64,000 bases of DNA. Source: Streptomyces klenkii. Its GTDB lineage: Bacteria; Actinomycetota; Actinomycetes; Streptomycetales; Streptomycetaceae. The position numbers were made by a program, and so were the translations under genes. Where the stretch lies: the NCBI RefSeq assembly GCF_003626645.1, contig NZ_RBAM01000003.1, forward strand, positions 558,001 through 622,000. Direction: 5' to 3'. Of the stretch, positions 24,855 to 33,437 are shown piece after piece. The notes beneath the pieces were generated by a model. It was given only the letters and a program-made list of their open reading frames with translations, was not told the origin of the DNA and did not search any database. Within the stretch, counting starts at the first letter, position 1; each line of letters starts with the position of its first letter.

Positions 24855-25640
24855 ATGCGAGATCTCGTGGCGGGACTGACGTACCTGGGCAAGGGCCAGC
24901 GCTGGGTGGCCGGCAACCGGCGGCAGTGGGGGTTCGGGCTGCTGCCCGGGCTGATCACGCTCGTCGGCTACGCGGCCGCGGTCGTCTGCCTGGCCCTGTA
25001 CGCGGACGACGCCGTCGCCTGGGCCACGCCGTTCGCCGGCGGCTGGGCCTCGCCGTGGGCCGGCCTGTTCCGGGGCGCGCTGACCGTGCTCCTCTTCGGC
25101 GGCGGCCTGCTGCTCGCCGTGATCTCCTTCACGGCCGTGACCCTGCTGGTAGGTCAGCCCTTCTACGAGGAGCTGTCCGCGCGGGTCGACCGCTCGGTGG
25201 GCGGCGAGGCGCCCGAGTCCGGGCTGCCGCTGTGGCGGGAGCTGTGGATCTCCGCCCGCGAGAGCCTCGCGGTGCTCGTGCGCGCCGCCGCCTGGGGCGT
25301 GCTGTTCTTCGCCCTCGGCTTCGTGCCCTTCGTCGGGCAGACCGTGGTCCCCGCGATCGGCATCTGCTTCTCGGGCTTCTTCCTCGCCGAGGAGCTCACC
25401 GCGGTGGCCCTCCAGCGCCGCGGGGTGCCGCTGCGCGAGCGGCTGCGGCTGCTGCGCTCCCGCAAGCTGCTCACGCTGGGCTTCGGCGTGCCGCTGGCGC
25501 TCCTCTTCCTCGTGCCGGTCGTGGCGGTGTTCGTGATGCCGGGCGCGGTGGCGGGCGCGACGCTGCTCGTACGGGACCTCATGGGTGAGGGCCCGGTGGA
25601 GACCGAGCCCGAGGCGGCGGGCGACAGCGCCCTCAGCTGA
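24855..25640 (+). CDS. EI24-domain membrane protein
   Basis: Integral membrane protein of the EI24 (CysZ-like) family, 261 residues. Long hydrophobic stretches at about residues 28-55, 65-105 (GALTVLLFGGGLLLAVISFT), 140-195 and 215-245; the conserved family segment VGQPFYEELSARVDR follows the second. CysZ relatives import sulfate, but no sulfur gene is adjacent, so transport role is uncertain. ATG 24855 chosen because the -10 TACCCT ends 7 nt upstream (leaderless). Confidence 0.82.
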   Translation: MRDLVAGLTYLGKGQRWVAGNRRQWGFGLLPGLITLVGYAAAVVCLALYADDAVAWATPFAGGWASPWAGLFRGALTVLLFGGGLLLAVISFTAVTLLVGQPFYEELSARVDRSVGGEAPESGLPLWRELWISARESLAVLVRAAAWGVLFFALGFVPFVGQTVVPAIGICFSGFFLAEELTAVALQRRGVPLRERLRLLRSRKLLTLGFGVPLALLFLVPVVAVFVMPGAVAGATLLVRDLMGEGPVETEPEAAGDSALS

Positions 25641-25678
25641 CGGACACCTCGACTGACAGCCCCCGAGGGGGCGGCGGA

Positions 25679-26407
25679 TCAGCCGAGGGAGAGCTCCGCC
25701 GTCACCAGCCCCTCCCCCGCGTCCGGGCCCTCCGCGAGGACGCTGCCGTCCGGCGCCCAGACCGCGCTGAGGCCGCAGGCGTCGTAGGGGCCCGAGGGGC
25801 CGTGGTGGTTGGCCAGCAGCACGTGGAGGCCGTTGTCCCGCGCGAGCGCCGGGAAGATCTCCATCCGCTCCCGCGCACCGCCGCCCCGCCCGTACAGCGA
25901 GCTGGCGACCAGCACGCGGCACCCGTCGGCGGCGGCACGGGCCGCGCACTCCGGGAAGTGGGCGTCGTAGCAGATGACGTGCCCGAAGCCGACGCCGTCC
26001 AGCGTGAAGCGGCCCTCGCCCGTCCCCGGCACGAAGCCCGCGGCACGCTCGGTCTCCGTCACGTGCACCTTGTCGTAGCGGGCGAGCGGCGCGCCGTCCG
26101 GACCGTAGACGAAGCTGCTGATCGTGGGGCCGGCGGCGGCCCGCCCGGGGCCGTTGACCACGGCGGCGACGCCCGCGGCCCGGCACGCCTCCCGTACGGG
26201 GGCGAGCCGGGCGTCGCCGGCGTCCAGGAGCAGGCCGTCACCGGCCGCGACGATCGCGTCCAGTTCGTAGCCGGTGACGGCGAGCTCGGCGAAGACCACG
26301 AGGGCCGCGCCGCGCTCCCCCGCCTCGGTGACGAAGGCGGCCATCCTGGCCGCGTTCGCCCCGATGTCGCCCGGCCGGGCGGTGAACTGTGCTGCTGCGA
26401 TGATCAT
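25679..26407 (-). CDS. Nitrilase-superfamily carbon-nitrogen hydrolase
   Basis: Amidase of 242 residues with complete Glu-Lys-Cys triad: Glu41 (VVFAELAVTGY), Lys113 (ARYDKVHV) and Cys146 (GHVICYDAHFPE). Likely hydrolyses a small aliphatic or carbamoyl amide; substrate not predictable. It starts 7 nt after the stop of the secreted pyroglutamyl-peptidase-like gene, so the two are co-transcribed, although one product is secreted and the other cytoplasmic. Confidence 0.88.
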   Translation of the reverse strand: MIIAAAQFTARPGDIGANAARMAAFVTEAGERGAALVVFAELAVTGYELDAIVAAGDGLLLDAGDARLAPVREACRAAGVAAVVNGPGRAAAGPTISSFVYGPDGAPLARYDKVHVTETERAAGFVPGTGEGRFTLDGVGFGHVICYDAHFPECAARAAADGCRVLVASSLYGRGGGARERMEIFPALARDNGLHVLLANHHGPSGPYDACGLSAVWAPDGSVLAEGPDAGEGLVTAELSLG

Positions 26408-26414
26408 CCGTCCA

Positions 26415-27719
26415 TCATGGCGTCCGGGCGTTCGCGGCGGCCACGACTGTGAGCGACCGCACCTGGGCGACGATCGCGAGCCGGTTCCGTACGAACTCGG
26501 GGTCGGTGACCGTACCGGTCGCGGGGTCGGCGTTGCCCCGGCCGAACTCCAGCACCGGGGTGTGCAGGTGCCCGCCGGGGACGGGCAGGCGCACGGCGTC
26601 GCGCAGCAGGGTGGCCCGGTAGGCGATCTCGTTGGAGAGGTAGTCGCCCCCGCCGCCGGCGCGGGCGGTCGAGCCCGGGGTCGGCCCGTCCGGCCGGTCG
26701 GCCGGCTCGGTGGCGCCCGCGGGGATCTCGGTGACCTCGGTGTTGTCGTGCACGGGGAACGGCCCCGTCGCGGCGGCGGTCATGGCGGCGTACGGGAGGC
26801 TGGTCGACGTCCACTGCGGCTGGGGGCGGACGGTCGGCACGCCGGGCGGCACGGGCACGGTCTCCGTGCGGGAGACGCCCGCGTTGTCCGGGTAGCCGCC
26901 GCGCCAGGCCCCGTTGGTGCGCTCGACGTCGAAGCGGCCGGGGCGGCCCTGGCTGATGGTGGTGAAGAGGTCCACGCGGCGGGGGCCCGGCCGGAAGTGC
27001 GGCAGCAGCGTGCGCTCCACCGTGCCGTCGGCGAAGTCCGCCCAGCGGACGGGGAAGACGGCGGCCTCGATGCGCGCCGGGCCGGCCGGGGTGTCGACCG
27101 TCGTGCCGTCCAGGGCGAGGGCGGCGGCGCCGGAGGGGTTGGAGCGGCGGGGGTCCGCGTCGAGCTGGAAGGGGTCGAATCCGGTGATGACGACGCGCTT
27201 GACCTGCGTGCCCGCCGGGAGGTCGAGGGTGTCCTGGCCGCGCGAGGAGCGCTCGACGCGGCCGGTGAGCTCGGTGCGCTGCGCCCCGGACAGCCGGAAG
27301 GCAGGCTTCCATTCCTGTACGGCGCGGGTCATGCCGAGCCGCGCCCAGTACAGCGGGCGGTCGTCGTCGCGGCTGAGGTCCCCGGCGCGCTCCGGGCCGG
27401 GCCCGCGGCCCTGCGCCCGGTCCACGGCGCGCCGCCACAGCCGCCGGCCCTCGTCGGTCGCGAGGCGCTGCGCCTGCGGGAGCGTGCGGGTGCGGCCCAG
27501 GGCGGCGGCGAAGTCCGGAGCCGCGTCGGCGAAGCCGCCGCGGCGCAGGATCTCCTGCGGCACGGGGCCGGAGAGGCGCTGCTCCTCGGTGGTGAGGGAC
27601 GGGCGGGGCGCGGGGGCTTCGGCGGCGACGGCGGTCGTGGGGACGACGGCCGCGGCGGTGGCCAGGAGGGCGGCCGCGAGGGATATGCCGCCGAGTCTTG
27701 AGGGATGCGAGGGATGCAT
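26415..27719 (-). CDS. Secreted pyroglutamyl-peptidase-like protein with Ser in place of the catalytic Cys
   Basis: 434-residue exported protein. Signal peptide about residues 1-33 (GGISLAAALLATAAAVVPTT, cleavage near AVAAEA). After an N-terminal helical region of about 140 residues comes a C15 peptidase-like domain: VVITGFDPFQLDADPRRSNP, TISQGRPGRFDVER (Glu), and GGHLHTPVLEFG (His). The active-site Cys position (usual VCN) is YLSNE, so Ser replaces Cys. It could be a serine variant or a binding protein. No clear ribosome site; a GATACC box 10 nt before the ATG suggests a leaderless message. Confidence 0.78.
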   Translation of the reverse strand: MHPSHPSRLGGISLAAALLATAAAVVPTTAVAAEAPAPRPSLTTEEQRLSGPVPQEILRRGGFADAAPDFAAALGRTRTLPQAQRLATDEGRRLWRRAVDRAQGRGPGPERAGDLSRDDDRPLYWARLGMTRAVQEWKPAFRLSGAQRTELTGRVERSSRGQDTLDLPAGTQVKRVVITGFDPFQLDADPRRSNPSGAAALALDGTTVDTPAGPARIEAAVFPVRWADFADGTVERTLLPHFRPGPRRVDLFTTISQGRPGRFDVERTNGAWRGGYPDNAGVSRTETVPVPPGVPTVRPQPQWTSTSLPYAAMTAAATGPFPVHDNTEVTEIPAGATEPADRPDGPTPGSTARAGGGGDYLSNEIAYRATLLRDAVRLPVPGGHLHTPVLEFGRGNADPATGTVTDPEFVRNRLAIVAQVRSLTVVAAANARTP

Positions 27720-27810
27720 GAGGCGGAAGGTATCCACTGCGCCCGGCCTTGCGATAGACGGCCTTGTCAACTCCCTTTTAAGACAGGTGACTTCAAGCCA
27801 CAATGGCGCA

Positions 27811-28572
27811 ATGAACATAGCGCAGCTCTTAGCGGTCCCGCTCTTCGACCCCGGCATCGGCCAAGGCGCCCGCCAGTTCACCGAACTGGGCATCGCGCTG
27901 CTGCTCTCCTCCCTCATCGGCCTGGAGCGCGAGGTGCAGCAGAAGAGCGCCGGGCTGCGGACCCACACGCTCGTCGGGGTGGGCAGCGCGCTGTTCATGG
28001 AGGTCTCGATCCACGGCTTCGGCGCGGTGACCGCGCTCACCGGCGCCCCGCAGGACCCCTCGCGCGTGGCCGCCCAGATCGTCTCCGGCATCGGCTTCAT
28101 CGGCGGCGGCCTGATCTTCGTGCGCCGCGACGCGGTGCGCGGCCTGACCACGGCGGCCACGATATGGCTGACCTGCGCCCTGGGCATGGCCTGCGGCGGG
28201 GGCCTGCCGCTGCTGGGCGCCGCCGCGACGCTGGTGCACTTCCTGGTGGTCCGGGGCTTCCCCGTGGTCACCCGGCGCATGGCGCTCGTGCCCGGCGACC
28301 GGGTCGAGCTGCACCTGTCGTACCGCACCCGCAGGGGGCTCCTGGGACGCGTGCTGGAGCTGTGCACGAAGCGCGGCTTCCGGGTCACGGACGTCCACAT
28401 CGAGCCGGAGCAGGCGTCGGCGGACGGGCGGGAGAAGGGCAAGGCCAAGGAGGCGGGCGTGGTGCTGAGCCTGGAGGGGAAAGGGCCGGCCTATCCGCTC
28501 GTGGAGGAGCTGACGTTCTGGGACGGGATCACCGAGGTGGGGCTGCGGGCGCACCAGGACAGCGGGGACTGA
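27811..28572 (+). CDS. MgtC/SapB-family membrane protein with a TTA codon
   Basis: 253 residues. N-terminal MgtC domain with four membrane helices (LGIALLLSSLIGLEREVQQK; GFIGGGLIF; TTAATIWLTCALGMACGGG) and a C-terminal ACT-like cytoplasmic domain (about 155-253). MgtC-type proteins act in Mg limitation and membrane-potential or F-ATPase control. Codon 7 is TTA (27829-27831), the rare leucine codon read only by the bldA tRNA in Streptomyces, so translation may depend on development. Start ATG 27811; no strong ribosome site. Confidence 0.87.
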   Translation: MNIAQLLAVPLFDPGIGQGARQFTELGIALLLSSLIGLEREVQQKSAGLRTHTLVGVGSALFMEVSIHGFGAVTALTGAPQDPSRVAAQIVSGIGFIGGGLIFVRRDAVRGLTTAATIWLTCALGMACGGGLPLLGAAATLVHFLVVRGFPVVTRRMALVPGDRVELHLSYRTRRGLLGRVLELCTKRGFRVTDVHIEPEQASADGREKGKAKEAGVVLSLEGKGPAYPLVEELTFWDGITEVGLRAHQDSGD

Positions 28573-28738
28573 GAACCGCCGGGCGGTGCGCGTCCGGACG
28601 GGCCGGAAGGCGGACCGGGCGGCGGGCCGCGGGGTGGTTGGACCGGGTGACGTACGTCCGGACCTGCGCCGACGGGCGGTTGTCAGTGGCGGGTGTCAGG
28701 CTGGCTTCGCAGAGGATCCGCGAAGGGAGATCACTTCC

Positions 28739-29545
28739 ATGATCACCACCGACTTTGTCCCCGGCTCCCCCTCCTGGCTCGACCTCGGCTCGCCCGACAC
28801 CGCGGCCGCCGCGCGGTTCTACGGGTCGGTGTTCGGCTGGGAGTTCCAGCCCCACGGCCCCGAGACCGGCGGCTACGGCGTCTTCCGGCTGGGCGGGGAG
28901 ACCGTGGCCGGAATGGGCCCCCTCACCGAGGAGGGCGCCCGGTCCGCCTGGATGATCTACTTCCAGACCGCCGACGCGGACGCGACGGCCGCGGCCGTGC
29001 AGCGCGCGGGCGGCACGGTGCGGGTCCCGCCGATGGGCCCGGGCGAGGGCGAGGGCCGGATGGCCCAGTTCACCGACCCCCAGGGCGGCCAGTTCGCCGT
29101 CTTCCAGCCGGGCACGTACCGGGGCCTGGAGACGGCCGACCGGGCGGGCACCCTGTCCTGGACCGAGCTCTACACCACCGACGCGGCGGCGGCGAAGCAG
29201 TTCTACGGCACGGTCTTCGGCTGGGCCGCGGAAGACATGGACCTGCCGGGCGGCGGCGGCACGTACTCCCTGATCACACCCGCGGGCCGGGGCAAGGAGC
29301 GGATGCAGGGCGGCCTCATGGAGCTCCCCGCCGAGCACCTCGCCCTGAACGGCGGCCGCCCCTACTGGCACCCGGTCTTCGGCTCCGCGGACTGCGACGC
29401 GACGGTCGCGAAGGTCGTCGAGGGAGGCGGCACGGTCCAGATGGGCCCGGAGACCGCGGAGGGCGTCGGCCGGCTGGCGGTCTGCCTCGACCTCGCGGGG
29501 GCGGACTTCGTCGTGCTCCAGCCGGAAGAGGGCTCGACGGGCTGA
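28739..29545 (+). CDS. Two-domain VOC (glyoxalase/bleomycin-resistance fold) protein
   Basis: 268 residues with two vicinal-oxygen-chelate domains: about 1-130 (SWLDLGSPDTAAAARFYGSV; FTDPQGGQFAVFQPG) and 138-265 (SWTELYTTDAAAAKQFYGTV; FVVLQPEEG). Such pairs form a pseudo-symmetric metal site or a ligand-sequestering pocket. Ribosome site GAAGGGAG 9 nt upstream. No neighbour suggests a specific substrate. Confidence 0.88.
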   Translation: MITTDFVPGSPSWLDLGSPDTAAAARFYGSVFGWEFQPHGPETGGYGVFRLGGETVAGMGPLTEEGARSAWMIYFQTADADATAAAVQRAGGTVRVPPMGPGEGEGRMAQFTDPQGGQFAVFQPGTYRGLETADRAGTLSWTELYTTDAAAAKQFYGTVFGWAAEDMDLPGGGGTYSLITPAGRGKERMQGGLMELPAEHLALNGGRPYWHPVFGSADCDATVAKVVEGGGTVQMGPETAEGVGRLAVCLDLAGADFVVLQPEEGSTG

Positions 29546-29654
29546 CGGCCGGGCAGCGCTTGCCCTCGGGCAGCGGGGGCGCAGAAAGTCCGGGCGGCAG
29601 GGCGGCCGGGGGGAAAGGCTCGCGTAGTCGCACAGACATGGGCATGATCGCCGG

Positions 29655-30170
29655 ATGACATGGACAGCACCCGGGATCACCCGGCCCGGCGGATCGCTCT
29701 CGGCCGGCGAACGCACCCTCCTCACCGGCCTCCTCGCCTGGCACCGCAGCACCCTGCTCCACAAGTGCGCGGGGCTGACCGGCGAGCAGCTGGCCGAGCG
29801 GTCCGTGCCGCCGTCGGACCTGTCGCTGCTGGGGCTGATCCGGCACATGGCGAAGGTCGAGCGCATCTGGTTCCGCGAGCGGTTCGCCGGCCAGGACGTG
29901 CCCCGGCTGCACGGCACGGGGGAGAACGCGAACGCCGACTTCGAGGAGTGCGACCCGGCCCGCGCCGCCGAGGACTACGCATGCCTGCTGGAGGAGCAGC
30001 GCCTGGCCGACGCGGTGGTGGCGGAGGCGTCCCTGGACGACACGTTCACCGCCGGCGGCGAGACGTACTCGCTGCGCTTCGTCCTCCTCCACCTCATCGG
30101 CGAGTACGCCCGTCACAACGGACACGCGGACCTGGTGCGGCAGCGGGTGGACGGGGTGACGGGAGCGTGA
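29655..30170 (+). CDS. DinB/DUF664-family protein
   Basis: 171-residue four-helix-bundle protein of the DinB superfamily. Putative metal ligands: His in LIRHMAKVER and His/His in LLHLIGEYARHNGHADL. Family members include mycothiol- or bacillithiol-dependent transferases; DUF664 subgroup function is undetermined. Monocistronic, ended by a strong hairpin. Confidence 0.85.
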   Translation: MTWTAPGITRPGGSLSAGERTLLTGLLAWHRSTLLHKCAGLTGEQLAERSVPPSDLSLLGLIRHMAKVERIWFRERFAGQDVPRLHGTGENANADFEECDPARAAEDYACLLEEQRLADAVVAEASLDDTFTAGGETYSLRFVLLHLIGEYARHNGHADLVRQRVDGVTGA

Positions 30171-30171
30171 C

Positions 30172-30209
30172 GGCGCCCCGCTCCGGGCGCACGGGCGGAG
30201 CGGGGCGCC
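30172..30209. terminator. Bidirectional terminator between convergent genes
   Basis: 13-bp stem GGCGCCCCGCTCC / GGAGCGGGGCGCC with a 12-nt loop, 1 nt after the DinB stop and 16 nt before the stop of the convergent secreted-protein gene. Confidence 0.85.
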
Positions 30210-30225
30210 TGTCAGGTCGCCCGGT

Positions 30226-30744
30226 CTACAGGGCGCCGTCGAAGAGGGCCACCGTGAGCCCGTTGTTGATGGTGAAGTCGTGGGCGTGGTTGACCGACTG
30301 GGTCCCGCGACCGAACTCCTCCTCGTTGGAGGGGTGGAAGAGTCCGCTGATGCTGTCGCCCGTGCCGACTTCGCGCACCCTGTTCCCCACGGTCGGAATG
30401 AACTCCCTGACTTCCGTCAGGTTGGTCACCTCTCCCGTGTTCCAGGTGATCTTGTCGGTGGTGGTCGTCGTCACCAGGGTGTCCGTGATGGTGCCCAGAC
30501 CCGACATGGTGATGGCCCCGGAGGTGAGACCCGGGTGTCCGGGGGCACTGCAGTTGGTGAGGGTGCCGAGGCCGTGCGCAGCGGCGTTGACGGCCATGGT
30601 GAAGCTGCCGCCGGTGCAACGGACGAGCGCCGGGAGCGCCTGGGCCGACGCGGCCGTGCTGCCGAGCGTGCCGAGCCCGAGTGTGAGCGCCCCGGCGAGT
30701 GCGGCCGCGCCGGCCGTCAGCCGGCGGGGGGTGGATGGGGACAT
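30226..30744 (-). CDS. Secreted protein of unknown function
   Basis: 172 residues with a clear Sec signal peptide (RRLTAGAAALAGALTLGLGT, cleavage near ASAQA). The mature part is Thr/Gly/Asn-rich, with two Cys (RCTGG and TNCSAP) that could form one disulfide, and contains VNHAHDFTINNGLTVALFDG. Composition suggests an all-beta surface protein. I do not recognise a family. GGAGG lies 7 nt before the ATG. Confidence 0.6.
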   Translation of the reverse strand: MSPSTPRRLTAGAAALAGALTLGLGTLGSTAASAQALPALVRCTGGSFTMAVNAAAHGLGTLTNCSAPGHPGLTSGAITMSGLGTITDTLVTTTTTDKITWNTGEVTNLTEVREFIPTVGNRVREVGTGDSISGLFHPSNEEEFGRGTQSVNHAHDFTINNGLTVALFDGAL

Positions 30745-30878
30745 GCCGTCCTCCTTCGCTTTGCAGGCGTCCCGGCAGAAGGGCGGCCAGGGGCCTGGTG
30801 GTGGAGGGCGCGCACCGTCCTGTGCCGAGAGTATGCCCGCGTCAATCCCCTAGACGGAATCGCTCGTTCAGGTGAATG

Positions 30879-30900
30879 CGCCCGGCTCGCGAGCCGGGCG
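30879..30900. terminator. 22-bp perfect palindrome after the ABC permease gene
   Basis: Arms CGCCCGGCTCG/CGAGCCGGGCG meet without spacer; a stem of 9 bp around a 4-nt loop is possible. Lies 18 nt downstream of the permease stop (minus strand). Confidence 0.6.
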
Positions 30901-30918
30901 TGACCAGCGCGAAGAGCG

Positions 30919-32631
30919 TCAACTCCCGGGCCGTACGAGGCGGTCCGCGGCCCGTGCGGCGAAGAACAGCAGCCCCGCCGTCAACGCCGCCGCCACAACG
31001 GCCGCAACGGCCACGGAACCCGCATCCGGCGCACGCCTCAGCACCCCGTAGAGGACGACCCCCAGCACGCCCACCGACACCAGCGGCCCCGCCGCGTACC
31101 AGGCGAAGAAGCGGAGCGGCCCGAGGTCGCCCATCGGCGTGGTCACACCGGAGAACATCAGCTCCAGACGGGCCGGTCCGCGGCTCGCCGAGAAGACCGC
31201 CGTCGCGGCGAACGGCACCGCGCACGCCGGCATCAGCACCAGCGCCCACGGCTCCCCCGCCACCGCGAACGGCACCGCCGCGAGCAGCGCCAGCAGGGCG
31301 CCCAGCACCGCGGGCACCACCGCGTGCTGGAGCATGAGCGTACGGAAGCGGAACGGGGACCAGGCCGCGCGCCGCACGTCGTCCGTCTCCAGCCGGGCCG
31401 GCTCGGCGAGGGCGCCCACGGCGACGTAGCCGAGCAGCAGGGCGGCGACGAGGCCGATGACGCGGGCGGCGCCGCTGAACTGCACGCCCAGGGCGGCCAC
31501 CGCCGTGGCACAGGCCAGCCACATCAGGGCCTTCGCCGGGCGGGCGGGCGTCCGCAGCAGGGACAGCAGGTCCCGCCAGACCACCACGAGGTACTTGCTG
31601 CGCGGGCGCGGCAGCCGGACGCGGCGCGTGCGACCAGCGCCGGGACCGTCGGCGGCCGCGTCCATGAGGGCGAGCTTGGCGGCCCGCAGCTCCGCCGAGT
31701 ACATCACCGACGACACTGTCTGGGCGGTCACCGCCCGCCGCCGCAGCTGCGCCGTGGGCACGAGCGCGGCGTCCCGGTGCCCCCGCACCAGGCCGGCGGC
31801 CGTCAGGAGCACCAGCAGGACGACCGCGGCGGGCCGGCCGGGGGCGTGGCCGCCGGTTGCGGAGACGACGGGCTGGGCGGCCCAGCCCCACGGCCCGGAC
31901 CACAGCTCCACCTGCTCCAGCACGGCGCTCCGGTGCCCGTACGCGGCGGCCGCTGTCTGCCCGGCGAGCAGCATCAGCACGACGACGGCCAGGGGCGAGA
32001 AGCGGCGGACGAAGCGCGCGAGCCCGGCCCGGTGCTCCACCGCCATGCCCGCCGCGACGGCCAGCAGCGGCAGGCACACGGCCGCCGGAAGCAGCGCGAG
32101 AAAGGCGCCGCCCAGCGAGGCCAGGCCCAGGACGCGCAGGACGACGGCCGCGGCGCACGCGGCCGTCAGGGCGGTGGCGGCCGACACCCCCGCCGACAGC
32201 CAGAACCACGGGCGCAGGACGACCGCCCTGCGCACGGGATGGGTGAGCAGCCAGCCGACCGAGGGGGCGGGGACGACGACGGGGCCGCGCCACAGCGCGT
32301 CGCGCGCGGCGAGCAGGGCCAGGGCGGCGGTCAGGAGCGTGAACAGGGCCGGCAGGGCGCCCTGGACGTGCGCGCCGACGGCGCTGTAGTCCGCGCCGAG
32401 CCGGATCCGGCGCAGGAAGTCGACGGTGTACCCGCCTCCGTAAGCGCCGCCGAGGAGCACGACCGAGTAGATGAGGACGGCGACGTCGCGGCCCTTCTGA
32501 CGGCGGTGGGCCTTGCGCTTCTCCCGCAGCCAGCGCAGCGCCTCGGCGGTGCGGTCGTCCTCTTCCTCGCTCCACGCGGGCTCGTCGGCGTCGAGGACCT
32601 CGCCCGCGCCGCCCGGTGCGTCGTGGCTCAT
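30919..32631 (-). CDS. ABC exporter permease (DUF6297-like)
   Basis: 570-residue membrane protein with about 12 hydrophobic segments in two blocks (residues 60-310 and 370-565), separated by a cytoplasmic stretch rich in Arg (LRAAKLALMDAAADGPGAGR). The N-terminus is charged and cytoplasmic. ATGA overlap with the ATPase gene upstream shows that they form one transporter. Substrate unknown; exporters of this layout are often of the ABC-2 type. Confidence 0.75.
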   Translation of the reverse strand: MSHDAPGGAGEVLDADEPAWSEEEDDRTAEALRWLREKRKAHRRQKGRDVAVLIYSVVLLGGAYGGGYTVDFLRRIRLGADYSAVGAHVQGALPALFTLLTAALALLAARDALWRGPVVVPAPSVGWLLTHPVRRAVVLRPWFWLSAGVSAATALTAACAAAVVLRVLGLASLGGAFLALLPAAVCLPLLAVAAGMAVEHRAGLARFVRRFSPLAVVVLMLLAGQTAAAAYGHRSAVLEQVELWSGPWGWAAQPVVSATGGHAPGRPAAVVLLVLLTAAGLVRGHRDAALVPTAQLRRRAVTAQTVSSVMYSAELRAAKLALMDAAADGPGAGRTRRVRLPRPRSKYLVVVWRDLLSLLRTPARPAKALMWLACATAVAALGVQFSGAARVIGLVAALLLGYVAVGALAEPARLETDDVRRAAWSPFRFRTLMLQHAVVPAVLGALLALLAAVPFAVAGEPWALVLMPACAVPFAATAVFSASRGPARLELMFSGVTTPMGDLGPLRFFAWYAAGPLVSVGVLGVVLYGVLRRAPDAGSVAVAAVVAAALTAGLLFFAARAADRLVRPGS

Positions 32632-33344
32632 CCGTGCAGCCCCAGCTTCCCCAGGACCTTCGCGGGCGTGCCCTCGGCGATCACCCGGCCGTCCTCCAGG
32701 GCGATCATCCGGTCCGCGACGGCCTCCGCGAGCTCGGCCTGGTGCGTCGCCAGCAGCACGGCCACGCCGTCGCGCTTCTCGCCCTTCAGCAGCTCCGCGA
32801 GGCGCACGCGGGCGTCGGGGTCGAGCCGCTGCTCGGGCTCGTCGAGGACGAGCAGGTCGCGGGGGCGGACGAGGGCGGCGGCCAGCAGCAGGGACTGGAG
32901 CTGGCCGGAGGAGAGGGAGCCGGGCAGCGCCTGCGCGTGGCCGGACAGCCGGCGGTCGGCGAGCACCTCGTCGATCCAGGCGTCGGCGTCCTCCACGGCG
33001 TGGGCGACGGTGACGAGTTCGAGGTGCTCGCGCACGGTCAGGTCCGGGTACGTGGCGACGGTGTCCCCGACGACCGCGACCCTGGCCCGTACCTCCGGGT
33101 CGTCCTCCGAGATCTTGCGGCCCGCGAACTGCGCGGTGCCGCTCGTCGGCTCGTCCCGCCCGCACGCGATCCGCAGCAGCGTGGACTTGCCGGAGCCGTT
33201 GTGACCGAAAAGGGCGGTACAGGTGCCGGGTTCCAGGTCCAGGTCGAGCGGGTGCAGCGCCTTCCGCTCCCCGTAGGTGCGGCTGACCCCGCGCAGCCGC
33301 AGCAGCGGGGCGGGGGCGCCGTTCGGCGCCGTCGAGCCGGTCAT
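32628..33344 (-). CDS. ABC transporter ATPase
   Basis: 238-residue nucleotide-binding subunit. Walker A GHNGSGKST, Q-loop region VVGDTVATYPDLTV, signature LSSGQLQSLLLAAAL (a variant of LSGGQ), Walker B LLVLDEP, and switch His in LLATHQAE. ATG 33344 has GGAGG 6 nt upstream. Powers the permease encoded directly downstream (4-nt overlap). Confidence 0.93.
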   Translation of the reverse strand: MTGSTAPNGAPAPLLRLRGVSRTYGERKALHPLDLDLEPGTCTALFGHNGSGKSTLLRIACGRDEPTSGTAQFAGRKISEDDPEVRARVAVVGDTVATYPDLTVREHLELVTVAHAVEDADAWIDEVLADRRLSGHAQALPGSLSSGQLQSLLLAAALVRPRDLLVLDEPEQRLDPDARVRLAELLKGEKRDGVAVLLATHQAELAEAVADRMIALEDGRVIAEGTPAKVLGKLGLHG

Positions 33345-33437
33345 CAGAAGCCTCCGTACGCCGTTGATCGCTCGCCCTGACCCTAGTGAACGGGCGACGC
33401 CCGGCGGCGCCCGCCTCCCGTACGCGACGATGCCTGC

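Noticed and set aside
27720..27810. Magnesium riboswitch (M-box) before the MgtC-like gene
   Set aside because: The 91-nt gap is too short and lacks the conserved M-box helices.
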